Origin: Bin87 sp965220265 | GTDB taxonomy: Bacteria > Chloroflexota > Dehalococcoidia > Lucifugimonadales > UBA3495 | DNA: 64,000 bases | NCBI GenBank assembly: GCA_965220265.1 | Contig: CBDCPM010000004.1 | Span: forward strand, 310,001-374,000 | Direction of reading: 5' to 3' | Shown here: positions 16,814 through 25,299 of the stretch, one piece after another | Layout of the letters: each line of letters begins with the position of its first letter | Numbering within the stretch: the stretch's first letter is position 1 | Program-made: the position numbers and the translations under genes | The notes under the pieces: generated by a model | Databases searched by the model: none | Seen by the model: only the letters and a program-made list of their open reading frames with translations | Told to the model about the DNA's origin: nothing

Positions 16814-18112
16814 ATGCAGACCTACCACATCTGGACCATTGGCTGCCAGATGAACACCGCCGACTCCGAACGCTTGGGGTCGGCGTTAGAGCAATTGGGC
16901 CTCACGTCCGTACCACGTCCAACCGACGCGGACGTGGTGGTGCTCAACTCGTGCGTGGTTCGCCAATCTGCCGAGGACAAGGTCACCGGCACTCTGAACC
17001 TGACCCAACCCCTGCGCAAGAAGCGTCCCGAAGCGGTGCTGGCCCTGACCGGATGCATGGTAGGCCCCCGCACCGAGGACTTGCAGCGGCGCTTTCCTCA
17101 CGTCGATCTTTTCCTGCGTCCCCAGGAGTTTGAGCCGTTGCTGGAGTTGGTGGGCGAGCGTCTCGGCCTGGACTGGGAAGGCTGCGTCGGCTCCCTGGCA
17201 CCCCAGCGGCCCGATGTGGCCACCTACGTGCCCATCATTCACGGTTGCGACCTGATGTGCACCTTCTGCATCATCCCCTATCGCCGTGGCCGCCAGGCCA
17301 GCCGCTCGGTGGACGACATCGCCCACGAGGTGGAGTTGCTCACCGCCCGCGGGGTCCGTGAGGTCACTGTGCTGGGACAGACGGTGGACGCCTATGGCCA
17401 CGACCGCGATGACGGCCAAGATCTCGCCGACCTGTTCGTCCGGCTCAATGACATCGACGGACTGGACCGCATCCGTTTCCTGACCTCCCATCCCTCATAC
17501 ATGAGCAGCCGCATCATCCAGTCCGTAGCCGAATTGCCCAAGGTGTGCGAGCACATCAACCTGCCGGTGCAATCGGGCGACGACGACGTGCTGCAGCGGA
17601 TGCGCCGGCCGTACACCATCGCCGAGTACCGGGACATCATCAGCGAGATCCGCGATACCATCCCTGATGTCACCGTCAGCACCGACATCATCGTCGGCTT
17701 CCCCGGCGAAACCGAGGAGCAGTACCACAACACCCTGCGGCTGGTGGACGACCTTCGCTTCGACAAGGTCCACGGCGCCGCGTATTCAACCCGTCCAGGT
17801 ACCATCGCCGCTCGCACGATGGATGATGACGTTCCCCAGGAAGAGAAGCAGACCCGGCTCAGGGGATTGGAATCGCTGCAGGAAGGCATACTGACTGTTA
17901 TCAACTCCGCCTACATGGGCGACACGGTGCAGGTGCTGGCCGAAAATCGAAAGCGGGGCAGCTGGACCGGACGCACCCGCGGCAACAAGCTGATCTATTT
18001 TGACATCCCCGAAACCGCCAATTGCTCCGCTGACACCGACCTAACCGGTCAACTTGTCGACGTTCGGATTATGCGCACCGGACCATGGTCTTTGGCCGGC
18101 GCACTGGCGTAG
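16814..18112 (+). CDS. miaB: tRNA-2-methylthio-N6-isopentenyladenosine synthase MiaB
   Basis: A 432-residue methylthiotransferase. The N-terminal UPF0004 domain has the three auxiliary-cluster cysteines (TIGCQMN at residue 10, VLNSCVV about 47, ALTGCMV about 81). The radical SAM domain has CDLMCTFCIIPYRRGRQASR near residue 148. The central part includes INLPVQSGDDDVLQRMRR and STDIIVGFPGET, and a C-terminal TRAM domain ends the protein. It adds a methylthio group to i6A37 in tRNAs reading U-starting codons. The RGR-S arrangement and the first-cysteine spacing favour MiaB over MtaB or RimO. No strong ribosome binding site is visible before the ATG. Confidence 0.9.
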   Translation: MQTYHIWTIGCQMNTADSERLGSALEQLGLTSVPRPTDADVVVLNSCVVRQSAEDKVTGTLNLTQPLRKKRPEAVLALTGCMVGPRTEDLQRRFPHVDLFLRPQEFEPLLELVGERLGLDWEGCVGSLAPQRPDVATYVPIIHGCDLMCTFCIIPYRRGRQASRSVDDIAHEVELLTARGVREVTVLGQTVDAYGHDRDDGQDLADLFVRLNDIDGLDRIRFLTSHPSYMSSRIIQSVAELPKVCEHINLPVQSGDDDVLQRMRRPYTIAEYRDIISEIRDTIPDVTVSTDIIVGFPGETEEQYHNTLRLVDDLRFDKVHGAAYSTRPGTIAARTMDDDVPQEEKQTRLRGLESLQEGILTVINSAYMGDTVQVLAENRKRGSWTGRTRGNKLIYFDIPETANCSADTDLTGQLVDVRIMRTGPWSLAGALA

Positions 18113-18144
18113 TACCGCTTTTTTAGTTTAAGGAGGCGGCTTTT

Positions 18145-19353
18145 ATGGTTACTCAAACCAGGCAACCAACCATTCCCCTCACCGAAATTGAGCACGCCGC
18201 CTTCTGTAAACCGGAAGACGAACTGCCCGCCAAGTCCCTGGCAGAAGAGCTGGCGATCAACGTTCGCTGGCAGAAAATCCCAGGCGAGTACCTGGCCTGC
18301 TCACCGGCCGAGTTGGACGAGCGCATTGGCACGGCGCGGCACACCCTGGGCGACCGGGTCACCATCCTCGGGCACCACTACCAGCGCGAGGAGATCATCA
18401 AGTACGCCGACTTCCAGGGCGACTCCTTCCTGCTGAGCCAGGAAGCCGCATCCCGCCCGGAGGCCGACTTCATCATCTTCTGCGGCGTTCACTTCATGGC
18501 CGAAACCGCCTGCATCCTGGCCGGCGACCACCAGCAGATCATCCTGCCCAACATCACGGCCGGCTGCTCCATGGCCGACATGGCCCCCATCCAGGACGTT
18601 GAGGACGGCTGGGAGGACCTGCAGGACGTCCTCGGAGACCACGGCGGCATTGTGCCCGTCACGTACATGAACTCCGTCGCCGCCATCAAGGCGCTGTGCG
18701 GGCGCAACGGCGGAGCGGTCTGTACTTCGTCAAACGCCGCCGCCGTGCTGGAATGGGCTTTCGAGCAGTCCGATCGGGTCCTCTTCCTGCCCGACCAGCA
18801 CCTGGGACGCAACACCGCCCTCAAACTGGGCGTCCCCCTGGACGAGATGGTGGTTTGGAACCCCTTCAAGGCTATGGGAGGCAACACGCCGGAGCAGCTG
18901 CGCAACGCCAAGATGGTGCTGTGGCAGGGTCACTGCTCAGTGCACACCCGCTTCACCACCAAGCAGATCGAGTCGGCCCGGCAGCGCTATCCCGACGTAA
19001 CCGTGCTGGTGCACCCGGAGTGCCCCATGGAGACGGTTGAGGCCGCTGATATGAACGGCTCGACTGAGTTCATCCGCAAGTCCATCAATGAGGCCCCGGC
19101 CGGTTCGGTTTGGGCGGTGGGCACCGAGATCAGCCTGGTGAATCGGCTGGCCATGCACAACCCGGACAAGACGGTGTTCTGCCTGGATCCGGTGAGCTGC
19201 CCGTGCTCTACGATGTATCGCATCCACCCGGCCTACCTGCTGTGGACGCTGGAAAGCCTGGTCGCCGGCGAGGTGGTCAACCGGATCGCCGTCCCCGAGC
19301 AGATGCAACGGGAATCGGTTGTGGCACTGCAGCGGATGCTGGCACTGCGGTAG
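18145..19353 (+). CDS. nadA: Quinolinate synthase NadA
   Basis: A 402-residue 4Fe-4S enzyme that condenses iminoaspartate with dihydroxyacetone phosphate to quinolinate in NAD synthesis. Visible motifs are ILGHHYQREEIIKYADFQGDS (about residue 75), FCGVHFMAETACIL, GCSMADM, VTYMNS, CTSSNA, HPECPMETVEAAD and DPVSCPCSTMYRI, which together supply the cluster cysteines. The N-terminus is about 40 residues longer than the short NadA form. The ATG at 18145 follows AAGGAGG. No nadB or nadC is in the window. A strong terminator follows. Confidence 0.92.
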   Translation: MVTQTRQPTIPLTEIEHAAFCKPEDELPAKSLAEELAINVRWQKIPGEYLACSPAELDERIGTARHTLGDRVTILGHHYQREEIIKYADFQGDSFLLSQEAASRPEADFIIFCGVHFMAETACILAGDHQQIILPNITAGCSMADMAPIQDVEDGWEDLQDVLGDHGGIVPVTYMNSVAAIKALCGRNGGAVCTSSNAAAVLEWAFEQSDRVLFLPDQHLGRNTALKLGVPLDEMVVWNPFKAMGGNTPEQLRNAKMVLWQGHCSVHTRFTTKQIESARQRYPDVTVLVHPECPMETVEAADMNGSTEFIRKSINEAPAGSVWAVGTEISLVNRLAMHNPDKTVFCLDPVSCPCSTMYRIHPAYLLWTLESLVAGEVVNRIAVPEQMQRESVVALQRMLALR

Positions 19354-19378
19354 ACGGTAGGACGCTTACGGCATACAA

Positions 19379-19408
19379 AAAGCGCTCCGGCAATCGTCGG
19401 AGCGCTTT
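19379..19408. terminator. Bidirectional rho-independent terminator
   Basis: Perfect 11-base arms AAAGCGCTCCG and complement around an 8-base loop, flanked by A-rich and T-rich runs. It lies between the convergent nadA and Uma2 genes and can serve both. Confidence 0.85.
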
Positions 19409-19437
19409 AATTCGTTAGTCCCGCTGATCGATGGTGG

Positions 19438-20115
19438 TCATTGCAGGTCAAATACGCGACTCCGAACGTTGAACACAAACCCAGGGAGCTCGGGGTCACC
19501 GCTGACCGTCTCTGGGTCGTCGAGCACTGCCGGTGCGGTATTGGGACGATAGATGTGCACCTGCCGCAGGAACGGGTCGATGAGCCAACCCAGCGCGACT
19601 CCGTAGGCGATCCATTCCGCCATTTTGGACTGCTGAGATTCCAGTGTGTTGGAACGGGAGCGAATCTCAACCACAAAACTAGGGGCAAAGGGAATGCTGC
19701 CGAAGCGTTGCCCCGCAGGAGGCAATTCAGCAACCTGCTCCGGCGCAATCCAGCCGGCGTCCGCCGCGCGGCGGCCCGGCCGGAGCATTCGCACCAGTTC
19801 GTTGCCAATCACCACCTTTCCGCCGGGGCCGGTGCTGGTCCAGATCTGCAAATCAAACTGTAGATTGAATTGTCGCTCTGATCCATCCCTGCCCTCGGAC
19901 GCCATCGCCAGTAACCTCCCGCGCCGGTCAATCTCAAATTGGTAACCGGAGTCCTCGTTGTCGGCGTTGAACCGGAGTAGCCAGTCGTCCAGCGCGTCGT
20001 CGTCGGCTAGCAGAGCCAGTATGGAATTGATGTCCAGGGAGAACTCTGGCGGCATATCCTCATCGGGCAAGGTGGCAGTGCCGAGTTGAGGTGTTGCAAC
20101 GGCTTGCGAGGTCAT
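19438..20115 (-). CDS. Uma2-family (DUF820) putative restriction-endonuclease-fold protein
   Basis: A 225-residue Uma2/DUF820 protein with a PD-(D/E)xK-type fold. The core reads ADAGWIAPEQV, FAPSFVVEIRSRSNTLESQQSKMAEWIAYGVALGWLIDP and ends VHIYRP, giving the D...ExR-type variant with later W-L-I-D. Such proteins are abundant in cyanobacteria and Chloroflexota; function is not established. The ATG at 20115 follows GGGAGA. It lies 12 bases after the HemQ stop on the same strand, so the two may be co-transcribed. Confidence 0.8.
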   Translation of the reverse strand: MTSQAVATPQLGTATLPDEDMPPEFSLDINSILALLADDDALDDWLLRFNADNEDSGYQFEIDRRGRLLAMASEGRDGSERQFNLQFDLQIWTSTGPGGKVVIGNELVRMLRPGRRAADAGWIAPEQVAELPPAGQRFGSIPFAPSFVVEIRSRSNTLESQQSKMAEWIAYGVALGWLIDPFLRQVHIYRPNTAPAVLDDPETVSGDPELPGFVFNVRSRVFDLQ

Positions 20116-20127
20116 AAAGCCGTCTCC

Positions 20128-20826
20128 CTACGCCGCGTCGTCGAGGCAGTCTCGGAGGGGGCGGTTGATGCATGAGAAGATGGGCGTATCCTTCAGGGTG
20201 TAGGGACGAGCCTTGGATTCGCGGAGTTCCATTACCAAGTCCAGGAAGGTGCCGGGCTCGTCGGTCTCGAAACCCAGGATGAACTCGGGGTCGTCGAGGC
20301 CGAAGGAGTAGGCGGTGGAGATCTTGACCTGCGGGTACTTGTGGCCGATGACGAAGTGGTCATTCATCAGCTCCTGCCGGTCTTCCTTGGACAGCTGATA
20401 CCAGTCGTGGGTCTTCCAGAAGGGATACATGAACAGGTAGCGCCTACCTACGATGCGGATGGACGCGGAATCTCCCGACCCTTCCTGCCCCTCGTGCTGG
20501 TGGTCGTCGATGTAAGGAGACCGGCGTGTCATGCCGAGGTACGAATGAGGCGTCTCCAGGTAGCCGCCCAGCCGGGTCTGGTTGAGGTGAGCGGCCAGCT
20601 CGTTGATGGGTTCCAGCTCTGGGCAAACGCCCCACAGCATGAAGTCGGTATCGCCCCGTGCGCCCACCAGGGTGTAGGTGTTCAGGGCGACCCGGTCGGA
20701 GTGCTCGGCGGCCACCGCGGCAAACTCATCCTTGCTGCGCTCGCGCTCGTCGGCGGGCAGGCGGCGCCACTCCGGCTGCACGCGGTAGAACGTATACTTG
20801 ACGAAATCGCGACGGGGATCGGCCAT
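20128..20826 (-). CDS. hemQ: HemQ-like coproheme decarboxylase / chlorite dismutase family
   Basis: A 232-residue chlorite-dismutase-fold protein. The N-terminus is FVKYTFYRVQPEWRRLP; the core is YLFMYPFWKTHDWYQLSKEDRQELMNDHFVIGHKYPQVKISTAYSFGLDDPEFILGFE, with the proximal heme histidine in MNDHFVIGHKY. In monoderms this family converts coproheme to heme b as the last step of the coproporphyrin pathway. The ATG at 20826 follows AAGGAGG and is preferred over a longer frame reaching 21012. It is divergent from the NHL gene at 20984. A chlorite dismutase or peroxidase role is less likely but not excluded. Confidence 0.75.
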   Translation of the reverse strand: MADPRRDFVKYTFYRVQPEWRRLPADERERSKDEFAAVAAEHSDRVALNTYTLVGARGDTDFMLWGVCPELEPINELAAHLNQTRLGGYLETPHSYLGMTRRSPYIDDHQHEGQEGSGDSASIRIVGRRYLFMYPFWKTHDWYQLSKEDRQELMNDHFVIGHKYPQVKISTAYSFGLDDPEFILGFETDEPGTFLDLVMELRESKARPYTLKDTPIFSCINRPLRDCLDDAA

Positions 20827-20983
20827 GCGGGGCCTCCTTGATGGGGAACTGGGATGCGAGTAACGGGTACGGATGCCCCATTGTAGCACCGGGCCCGTCC
20901 GGGTCGCAGGGGCGCCCGATGGGTTACAATCGCCGTTGGGCACGACGCCGGGGAGCGTCGCCGCCATGAGAGGAGGAACACGG

Positions 20984-21931
20984 ATGGTAACTATCGGAGA
21001 GGGCCAGTTCACCTACGAAGTACAGGAAGGTTGGGGGCAGCTTCCTGCCGGCTACACGTTCAAAGAGGTCGCCGCGGTGGGCTGCGACGACGACGACAAC
21101 GTCTACGCCTTCAATCGCGGCGAGCACCCCATGATTGTGCTCGACAAGGACGGCAACTTCTTACAGTCCTGGGGCGAAGGCGTGTTCCCGCGCGCACACG
21201 GTGTCACCATGGCCCCCGACGGGACGGTGTTCCTGACCGACGACGGCGACCACACCGTGCGCAAGTGCACCCTGGACGGCGATGTATTGCTGACCCTGGG
21301 TACCAGCGGACACCCGGCGGCCTTTATGTCCGGGGATCCCTTCAACCGCTGCACCCACGTCGCCATCGACCCGCGTAACGGCGACTTCTACGTGTCGGAC
21401 GGGTATGGCAATGCCCGGATCCACAAGTACAGCCCCGACGGACGCCTGATATTCTCCTGGGGAAAGTCCGGGAACGGCCCCGGCGAGTTCAACATCGCCC
21501 ACAACATCTGCACCGACCGCGACGGTTTGGTGTACCTGGCAGACCGGGAGAACCACCGGGTGCAGGTGTTCAATCCCGATGGCAGGTTCATGGGACAGTG
21601 GAACGACATGTCGCGGCCATGCGGCCTGTACATCGACCAAGCTGCCGGCCTGGTGTACATCGGCGAACTGGGCTCGGCCATCGGCCCCAACTCCCAGGCC
21701 TCCGGTCTGGGTCCCCGCGTCAGCGTGTACGACACCGAAGGCCGCCAGCAGGCTCGCGTTGGCGACGGGCCCGAGGGTGAAGCGCCCGGGCAGTTCATCG
21801 CACCCCACGGAGTGTGCCTCGACTCGGCAGGCAACATCTACGTCGGCGAGGTGTCTTGGACCCACACCGGGCAGCACCTGGATCCGCCGCGGGAGGTACG
21901 TTCGCTGCAGAAGCTAGTGAAGGCGGGTTAG
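20984..21931 (+). CDS. NHL-repeat propeller (peptidyl-alpha-hydroxyglycine lyase-like)
   Basis: A 315-residue protein with about six NHL blades, for example VYAFNRGEHPMIVLDKDGNFLQSWGEGVF, VFLTDDGDHTVRKCTLDGDVLLTLG and VYLADRENHRVQVFNPDGRFMGQW. This is the pattern of the amidating-lyase propeller of peptidylglycine monooxygenase, although here it is free-standing and cytoplasmic. The role is unknown. The ATG at 20984 follows AGGAGG. The ComB-like gene starts five bases after the stop. Confidence 0.8.
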   Translation: MVTIGEGQFTYEVQEGWGQLPAGYTFKEVAAVGCDDDDNVYAFNRGEHPMIVLDKDGNFLQSWGEGVFPRAHGVTMAPDGTVFLTDDGDHTVRKCTLDGDVLLTLGTSGHPAAFMSGDPFNRCTHVAIDPRNGDFYVSDGYGNARIHKYSPDGRLIFSWGKSGNGPGEFNIAHNICTDRDGLVYLADRENHRVQVFNPDGRFMGQWNDMSRPCGLYIDQAAGLVYIGELGSAIGPNSQASGLGPRVSVYDTEGRQQARVGDGPEGEAPGQFIAPHGVCLDSAGNIYVGEVSWTHTGQHLDPPREVRSLQKLVKAG

Positions 21932-21936
21932 ACGGC

Positions 21937-22641
21937 ATGGAAATACGCATCGGCAGTTTGTCCCGCGATGCCAACGAAGCTACCGGCGCGGCACTGGTCA
22001 TCGACGTGTTCCGCGCCTTCACCACGGCGGCCATCGCCTTCGACCGGGGCGCAGAGCGCATTACCCTGGTGGCCGAGGTCGAGGAGGCGCTGGAGATCCG
22101 GCGCGCCAATCCTTCCATCGCCGACATCCTCATGGGCGAGGTGGACGGGCGCCGGCCCGACGAGTTCGACTATGGGAACTCTCCGTATGAAGCATCCTCG
22201 GTTGGTTTCGCCGGCAAGAGCGTGGTGCAGTCCACCCGAGCGGGCACGGTGGGCACGGCGGCGGCCGGCGCGGCCGGCTGCGATCCGATTTACGTGACCT
22301 CGTTCGTGGTTGCCGGCGCAACCGTGCAGGCGCTGTTGGCGGAGGACCCGCTTCCAGAGAGGGTGACCATCCTGGCCATGGGCGACCAGGGTGTGAACCG
22401 CGCGGACGAGGACGAGCACTGCGCCATGTATCTGCGCAACCGCCTGGAGGGACGCAACGCGGACCCGGAGGCGCTGCGCAAGCTCATCATGTCCGGCGGA
22501 GCAACCCAGAAGTTTTTCGATGACGCCCAGCCTCAGTTTCACCCTCGGGACGTGGGCCTGGCGCTAGATGTGGACCGCTACCCGTTCGCCATGAAGGTTA
22601 CCCGGGAGGACGGCCTTCTCGTGGCACGACGCACGGGCTGA
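21937..22641 (+). CDS. comB: 2-phosphosulfolactate phosphatase (ComB) family
   Basis: A 234-residue member of the ComB family. Marks are ALVIDVFRAFTTAAIAFDRGA near residue 20, ILMGEVDGRRPDEFDYGNSPYE near 62, VVQSTRAGT, and EDEHCAMYLRNRLEGR. ComB hydrolyses 2-phosphosulfolactate in coenzyme M synthesis, but bacterial homologues occur without that pathway and their substrate is uncertain. It lies five bases after the NHL gene, so probably in its operon. A GC-rich hairpin follows. Confidence 0.75.
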   Translation: MEIRIGSLSRDANEATGAALVIDVFRAFTTAAIAFDRGAERITLVAEVEEALEIRRANPSIADILMGEVDGRRPDEFDYGNSPYEASSVGFAGKSVVQSTRAGTVGTAAAGAAGCDPIYVTSFVVAGATVQALLAEDPLPERVTILAMGDQGVNRADEDEHCAMYLRNRLEGRNADPEALRKLIMSGGATQKFFDDAQPQFHPRDVGLALDVDRYPFAMKVTREDGLLVARRTG

Positions 22642-22703
22642 AGTTCGGTTTGCCGGTCGCCGTCCCGCAACGGGCTCGGTGGCGGCTTGTCAAAATGGGA
22701 ATC

Positions 22704-22729
22704 ATGCGGGGGCCAGCCGGCCCCCGCAT
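22704..22729. terminator. Hairpin terminator after comB
   Basis: Eleven-base perfect arms ATGCGGGGGCC and complement around AGCC, followed by TGCTTT. It stands 63 bases after the ComB stop and very probably ends the transcript. Confidence 0.65.
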
Positions 22730-22816
22730 TGCTTTCGGATGCGGGCTGGCGTGCGCCGGCGAGTTGAGTGATCGCTCTCCGCGCCACGCGGCGTTGGGCT
22801 CGCGCGTACCCAGTTT

Positions 22817-22965
22817 GTCGTTGCGAGGAGCGTAGCAACGCGGCAATCCCGTCGCCTGGACGACGTCTCCTCCGCTAACCAGATTGGATTGCCGCGCTGC
22901 GCTCGCAATGACAGCTCGAACGCGATTGGGTACGCGTCAGGGTGTGGGGTGGTGGACAGGCGGGG
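22817..22965. repeat. Dispersed CATTGCGAG-type repeat, second copy
   Basis: Contains GTTGCGAGGAGCGTAGCAAC, then GGCAATCCCGTCG, and the complementary arm GATTGCCGCGCTGCGCTCGCAATGACAG, forming a long imperfect inverted repeat, followed by GCGATTGGGTACGCGTCAGGG. It is related to 388-528. Apart from it, 22730-23047 holds no recognisable gene. Confidence 0.6.
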
Positions 22966-23047
22966 CAGATACACAGAAACCTGCTGCGTTCGCACTATGC
23001 GCCGCATCCGGTGGTTGGGGTTCAATAGGCGTGCTTACACGCTTTCT

Positions 23048-23893
23048 ATGAATCCGACCAATATAGAACCCTGGCTCAATCAAATCCACTGCGACGACTG
23101 CCTGTCGGCGATGGGCCACATGCCGTCGGGGTCGGTGAACCTGGTCGTCACGTCGCCGCCCTATAACCTGCTCAACAGCAGCGGGAACGGGATGAAGAAC
23201 GGCAACGGCGGCAAGTGGTCGCGGGCGACGCTGATGCTGCAGCAGGGATACGCCGACCACGGCGACTGCATGCCTCACGACGACTACGTGGAATGGCAGC
23301 GCGAGTGCATTCGGGAGATGCTGCGGGTGCTGACGCCCGACGGCGCCATTTTCTACAACCACAAGTGGCGGGTTCAGCGCGGCCTGCTGCAGGACCGGGC
23401 CGACATCATGGAGGGTTTCCCGGTGCGGCAGATCATAATCTGGCAGCGTTCCGGCGGCTTCAATCACAACCCTGGCTACTTTCTTCCCACCTACGAGGTG
23501 ATTTATCTGATCGCCAACCCGGAATTCCGCCTGGCACCCAAGGCCGGCGGGGTCGGCGATGTGTGGCAGATACGCCAGGACCGGGGCAACCCTCATCCGA
23601 CATCATTCCCGGTGGCGCTGGCCCGCCGCGCGATTGCGGCCACCACCGCCGAGGTGGTACTGGACCCGTTCATCGGTAGTGGCACGACGGCGGTCGCCGC
23701 GCTGCTGGAGGGTCGCCAGTACATTGGGAACGACCTGTCCGACGAATACTGCAGCCTGGCGCGTGAACGCATCGCTGCCGTCGCCGCTGAGCTGGCCCGA
23801 TCCGACACCGATCCGGCCGCGACTCCCTCGGCACTGGAAGTGAGAGCAATGCTCGGGGAAGTTCCGGCATCGGAACGCATCGGAAGGCGCTAA
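23048..23893 (+). CDS. Orphan DNA methyltransferase (beta class, N4-cytosine or N6-adenine)
   Basis: A 281-residue SAM-dependent DNA methyltransferase. Motif IV (TSPPYN, near residue 37) precedes motif I (DPFIGSGTTAVAALLEGRQYIGNDL, near 203), the permuted beta-class order. In between are FYNHKWR and IIIWQRSGGFNHNPGYFLPTYEVIYLI. TSPPY favours N4-cytosine methylation, but N6-adenine is possible. No nuclease gene neighbours it, so it is probably an orphan regulatory or protective enzyme. The ATG at 23048 lacks a strong ribosome binding site. Confidence 0.82.
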   Translation: MNPTNIEPWLNQIHCDDCLSAMGHMPSGSVNLVVTSPPYNLLNSSGNGMKNGNGGKWSRATLMLQQGYADHGDCMPHDDYVEWQRECIREMLRVLTPDGAIFYNHKWRVQRGLLQDRADIMEGFPVRQIIIWQRSGGFNHNPGYFLPTYEVIYLIANPEFRLAPKAGGVGDVWQIRQDRGNPHPTSFPVALARRAIAATTAEVVLDPFIGSGTTAVAALLEGRQYIGNDLSDEYCSLARERIAAVAAELARSDTDPAATPSALEVRAMLGEVPASERIGRR

Positions 23894-24011
23894 CGCCTGC
23901 TTTTGCCCAGGGGCTGTCGTTGGGTTTCCGGTTCTTCTCCCTGGTTTCTTCTCCTATGAAGTTCGCGGTTGGCTGGGTTGTTGATCGGTCCAGTTTGGCC
24001 AGAGGATTAAG

Positions 24012-24312
24012 GGTCGGTGTCAGCCCCCGCGGCCGGGGGCGGTACGCAAAGATTTAACCCCTGTTTCGGATCACTGCGGGCCGACCGCGAGGGTCATGGC
24101 CGCATCTCCCAGGATAGTGGCGTCTCCTGTGGCCGTTGGGACCGCGCCAGTGAAGGTCTGGGTGAAGACGGCGGCGGTCCCGGTGAGTCGGAGGGCCGAT
24201 TTGCGATTTTGATGCTGACGGTTTGGCCGCGAACGACCCTATCGTACCTCTGGCTGAGACTGATAATTCCACGTGACGGGTATAGTATAGGAACTAATGT
24301 TCGCTGATGTCA
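24012..24312 (+). repeat. 290-bp dispersed repeat, copy 2
   Basis: Inverted relative copy of 1-290; positions 24064-24123 are identical to the complement of 181-240. The right end contains GGGTATAGTATAGGAAC, in the other copy GGATTGAGTATGGAAC. No shared reading frame. The preceding 23894-24011 holds nothing I can identify. Confidence 0.75.
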
Positions 24313-24322
24313 AGTATCAGGA

Positions 24323-24412
24323 TGTCGGTGGGCAGCGTTCCGTTTCAGGCGTTTGGCACGGATGCACAGGATTGACGGGATATTCGATGGTGGATTCCCA
24401 CTTGTGCGGGCA
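24323..24412 (+). repeat. 90-bp dispersed repeat (GTCGGTGGGCAGCGTT)
   Basis: Starts GTCGGTGGGCAGCGTT, continues CGTTTCAGGCGTTTGGCACG and ends GGTGGATTCCCACTTG. A close copy is at 32531-32615. It sits directly after the 290-bp repeat here. Its end resembles the widespread 'GGATTCCCGC..GCGGG' intergenic repeat. No coding capacity. Confidence 0.6.
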
Positions 24413-24506
24413 GCCGGATGGCTGTACGTGGTCTAACTAACTGTCACTGACCTCGCAAGGTGATGCGGGTGCTGGATTTGCGCTGTGGCTAATCGGTCCA
24501 AACGTT

Positions 24507-24535
24507 TTGACGCCGGTAATATGCTTGGTTACAAT
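24507..24535 (+). promoter_or_regulatory. Sigma70-type promoter of the two-gene unknown module
   Basis: TTGACG (24507-24512), 17-base spacer, TACAAT (24530-24535), 25 bases before the ATG at 24561. The same hexamers and spacing precede the solute-binding protein gene at 44124. Confidence 0.65.
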
Positions 24536-24560
24536 GGCGATCCCGGCACGGGGAACTGAG

Positions 24561-24932
24561 ATGCATTACTATGACCAGTTGCCGCCTGATTGCCCTCCAG
24601 ATGACGCGGTGGAGATAACGGAGTCCACCAAGCTGTACCGATTGGTAAAGACCTTGCCGCCGAGTGCTGAAGACTTCAAGTCATACCGCATACTCAGGCC
24701 GGACGACGAATTCGGAGAAAACGAATGCAAGGCTAGTGGCTTATCCGTTTACAGCGGACGGTCTGGTGCCGAGAACCAATGTCGCAGATCACATTTCAAG
24801 GACCACCATGTTTGCGAACTTGATTTGGGCAGTGGAGCTGGCAAGTTGCAGCGAGGCGCCGGCTCGCACCGCACGTGGTGGCCTTATGCGGGCTATGCAG
24901 TGAGCACTGACGCGGGGACAGTCCAACTATGA
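24561..24932 (+). CDS. Hypothetical protein, first gene of an unknown two-gene module
   Basis: A 123-residue protein I cannot assign to a named family. The N-terminal half reads LYRLVKTLPPSAEDFKSYRI; the second half has CKASGLSVYSG, HVCELDLGSGAGKLQRGAG and the striking SHRTWWPYAGY. The Cys-Lys and His-Thr-Trp-Trp-Pro segments look like conserved active- or binding-site blocks. The ATG at 24561 lies downstream of a good promoter. Its stop overlaps the next start (ATGA, 24929-24932), so the two products are coupled and probably work together. Confidence 0.6.
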   Translation: MHYYDQLPPDCPPDDAVEITESTKLYRLVKTLPPSAEDFKSYRILRPDDEFGENECKASGLSVYSGRSGAENQCRRSHFKDHHVCELDLGSGAGKLQRGAGSHRTWWPYAGYAVSTDAGTVQL

Positions 24933-25299
24933 AAACGGTCACCCCCAATACCGTCTTGGACTACTACGACGGCATACAGATGTTTACGGCCAGCGACGAA
25001 ATCGGAGGCCAATACATCGGTACTATGGTCGGAACCGAAGGGGACCACGGCCGATACTTGGTGACGGGTGTTTCCTCCTCGAACCTACGTCTATTTCGCT
25101 GCGGCGAAATAGACTTGAGGAAGTTGTTGCTGGCATCGCCGGCATCCGAGAGGTTTATCACTGTAGCCTACGGCAAGTTCTCAGATCCGCTGATCCTCGC
25201 CGCAGTGGAGGAACCACTTGAACAGACCTCTTTCCTGCCAGAAGAAGGGTTCTTCCTAGAAGAAGAACCCATTCAGGATCCGCTGGTCTCAGAAGCTAA

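Noticed and set aside
24017..24307. Open frame inside the 290-bp repeat
   Set aside because: The other copy (1-290) has indels in every frame, so the frame is not conserved; no ribosome binding site.
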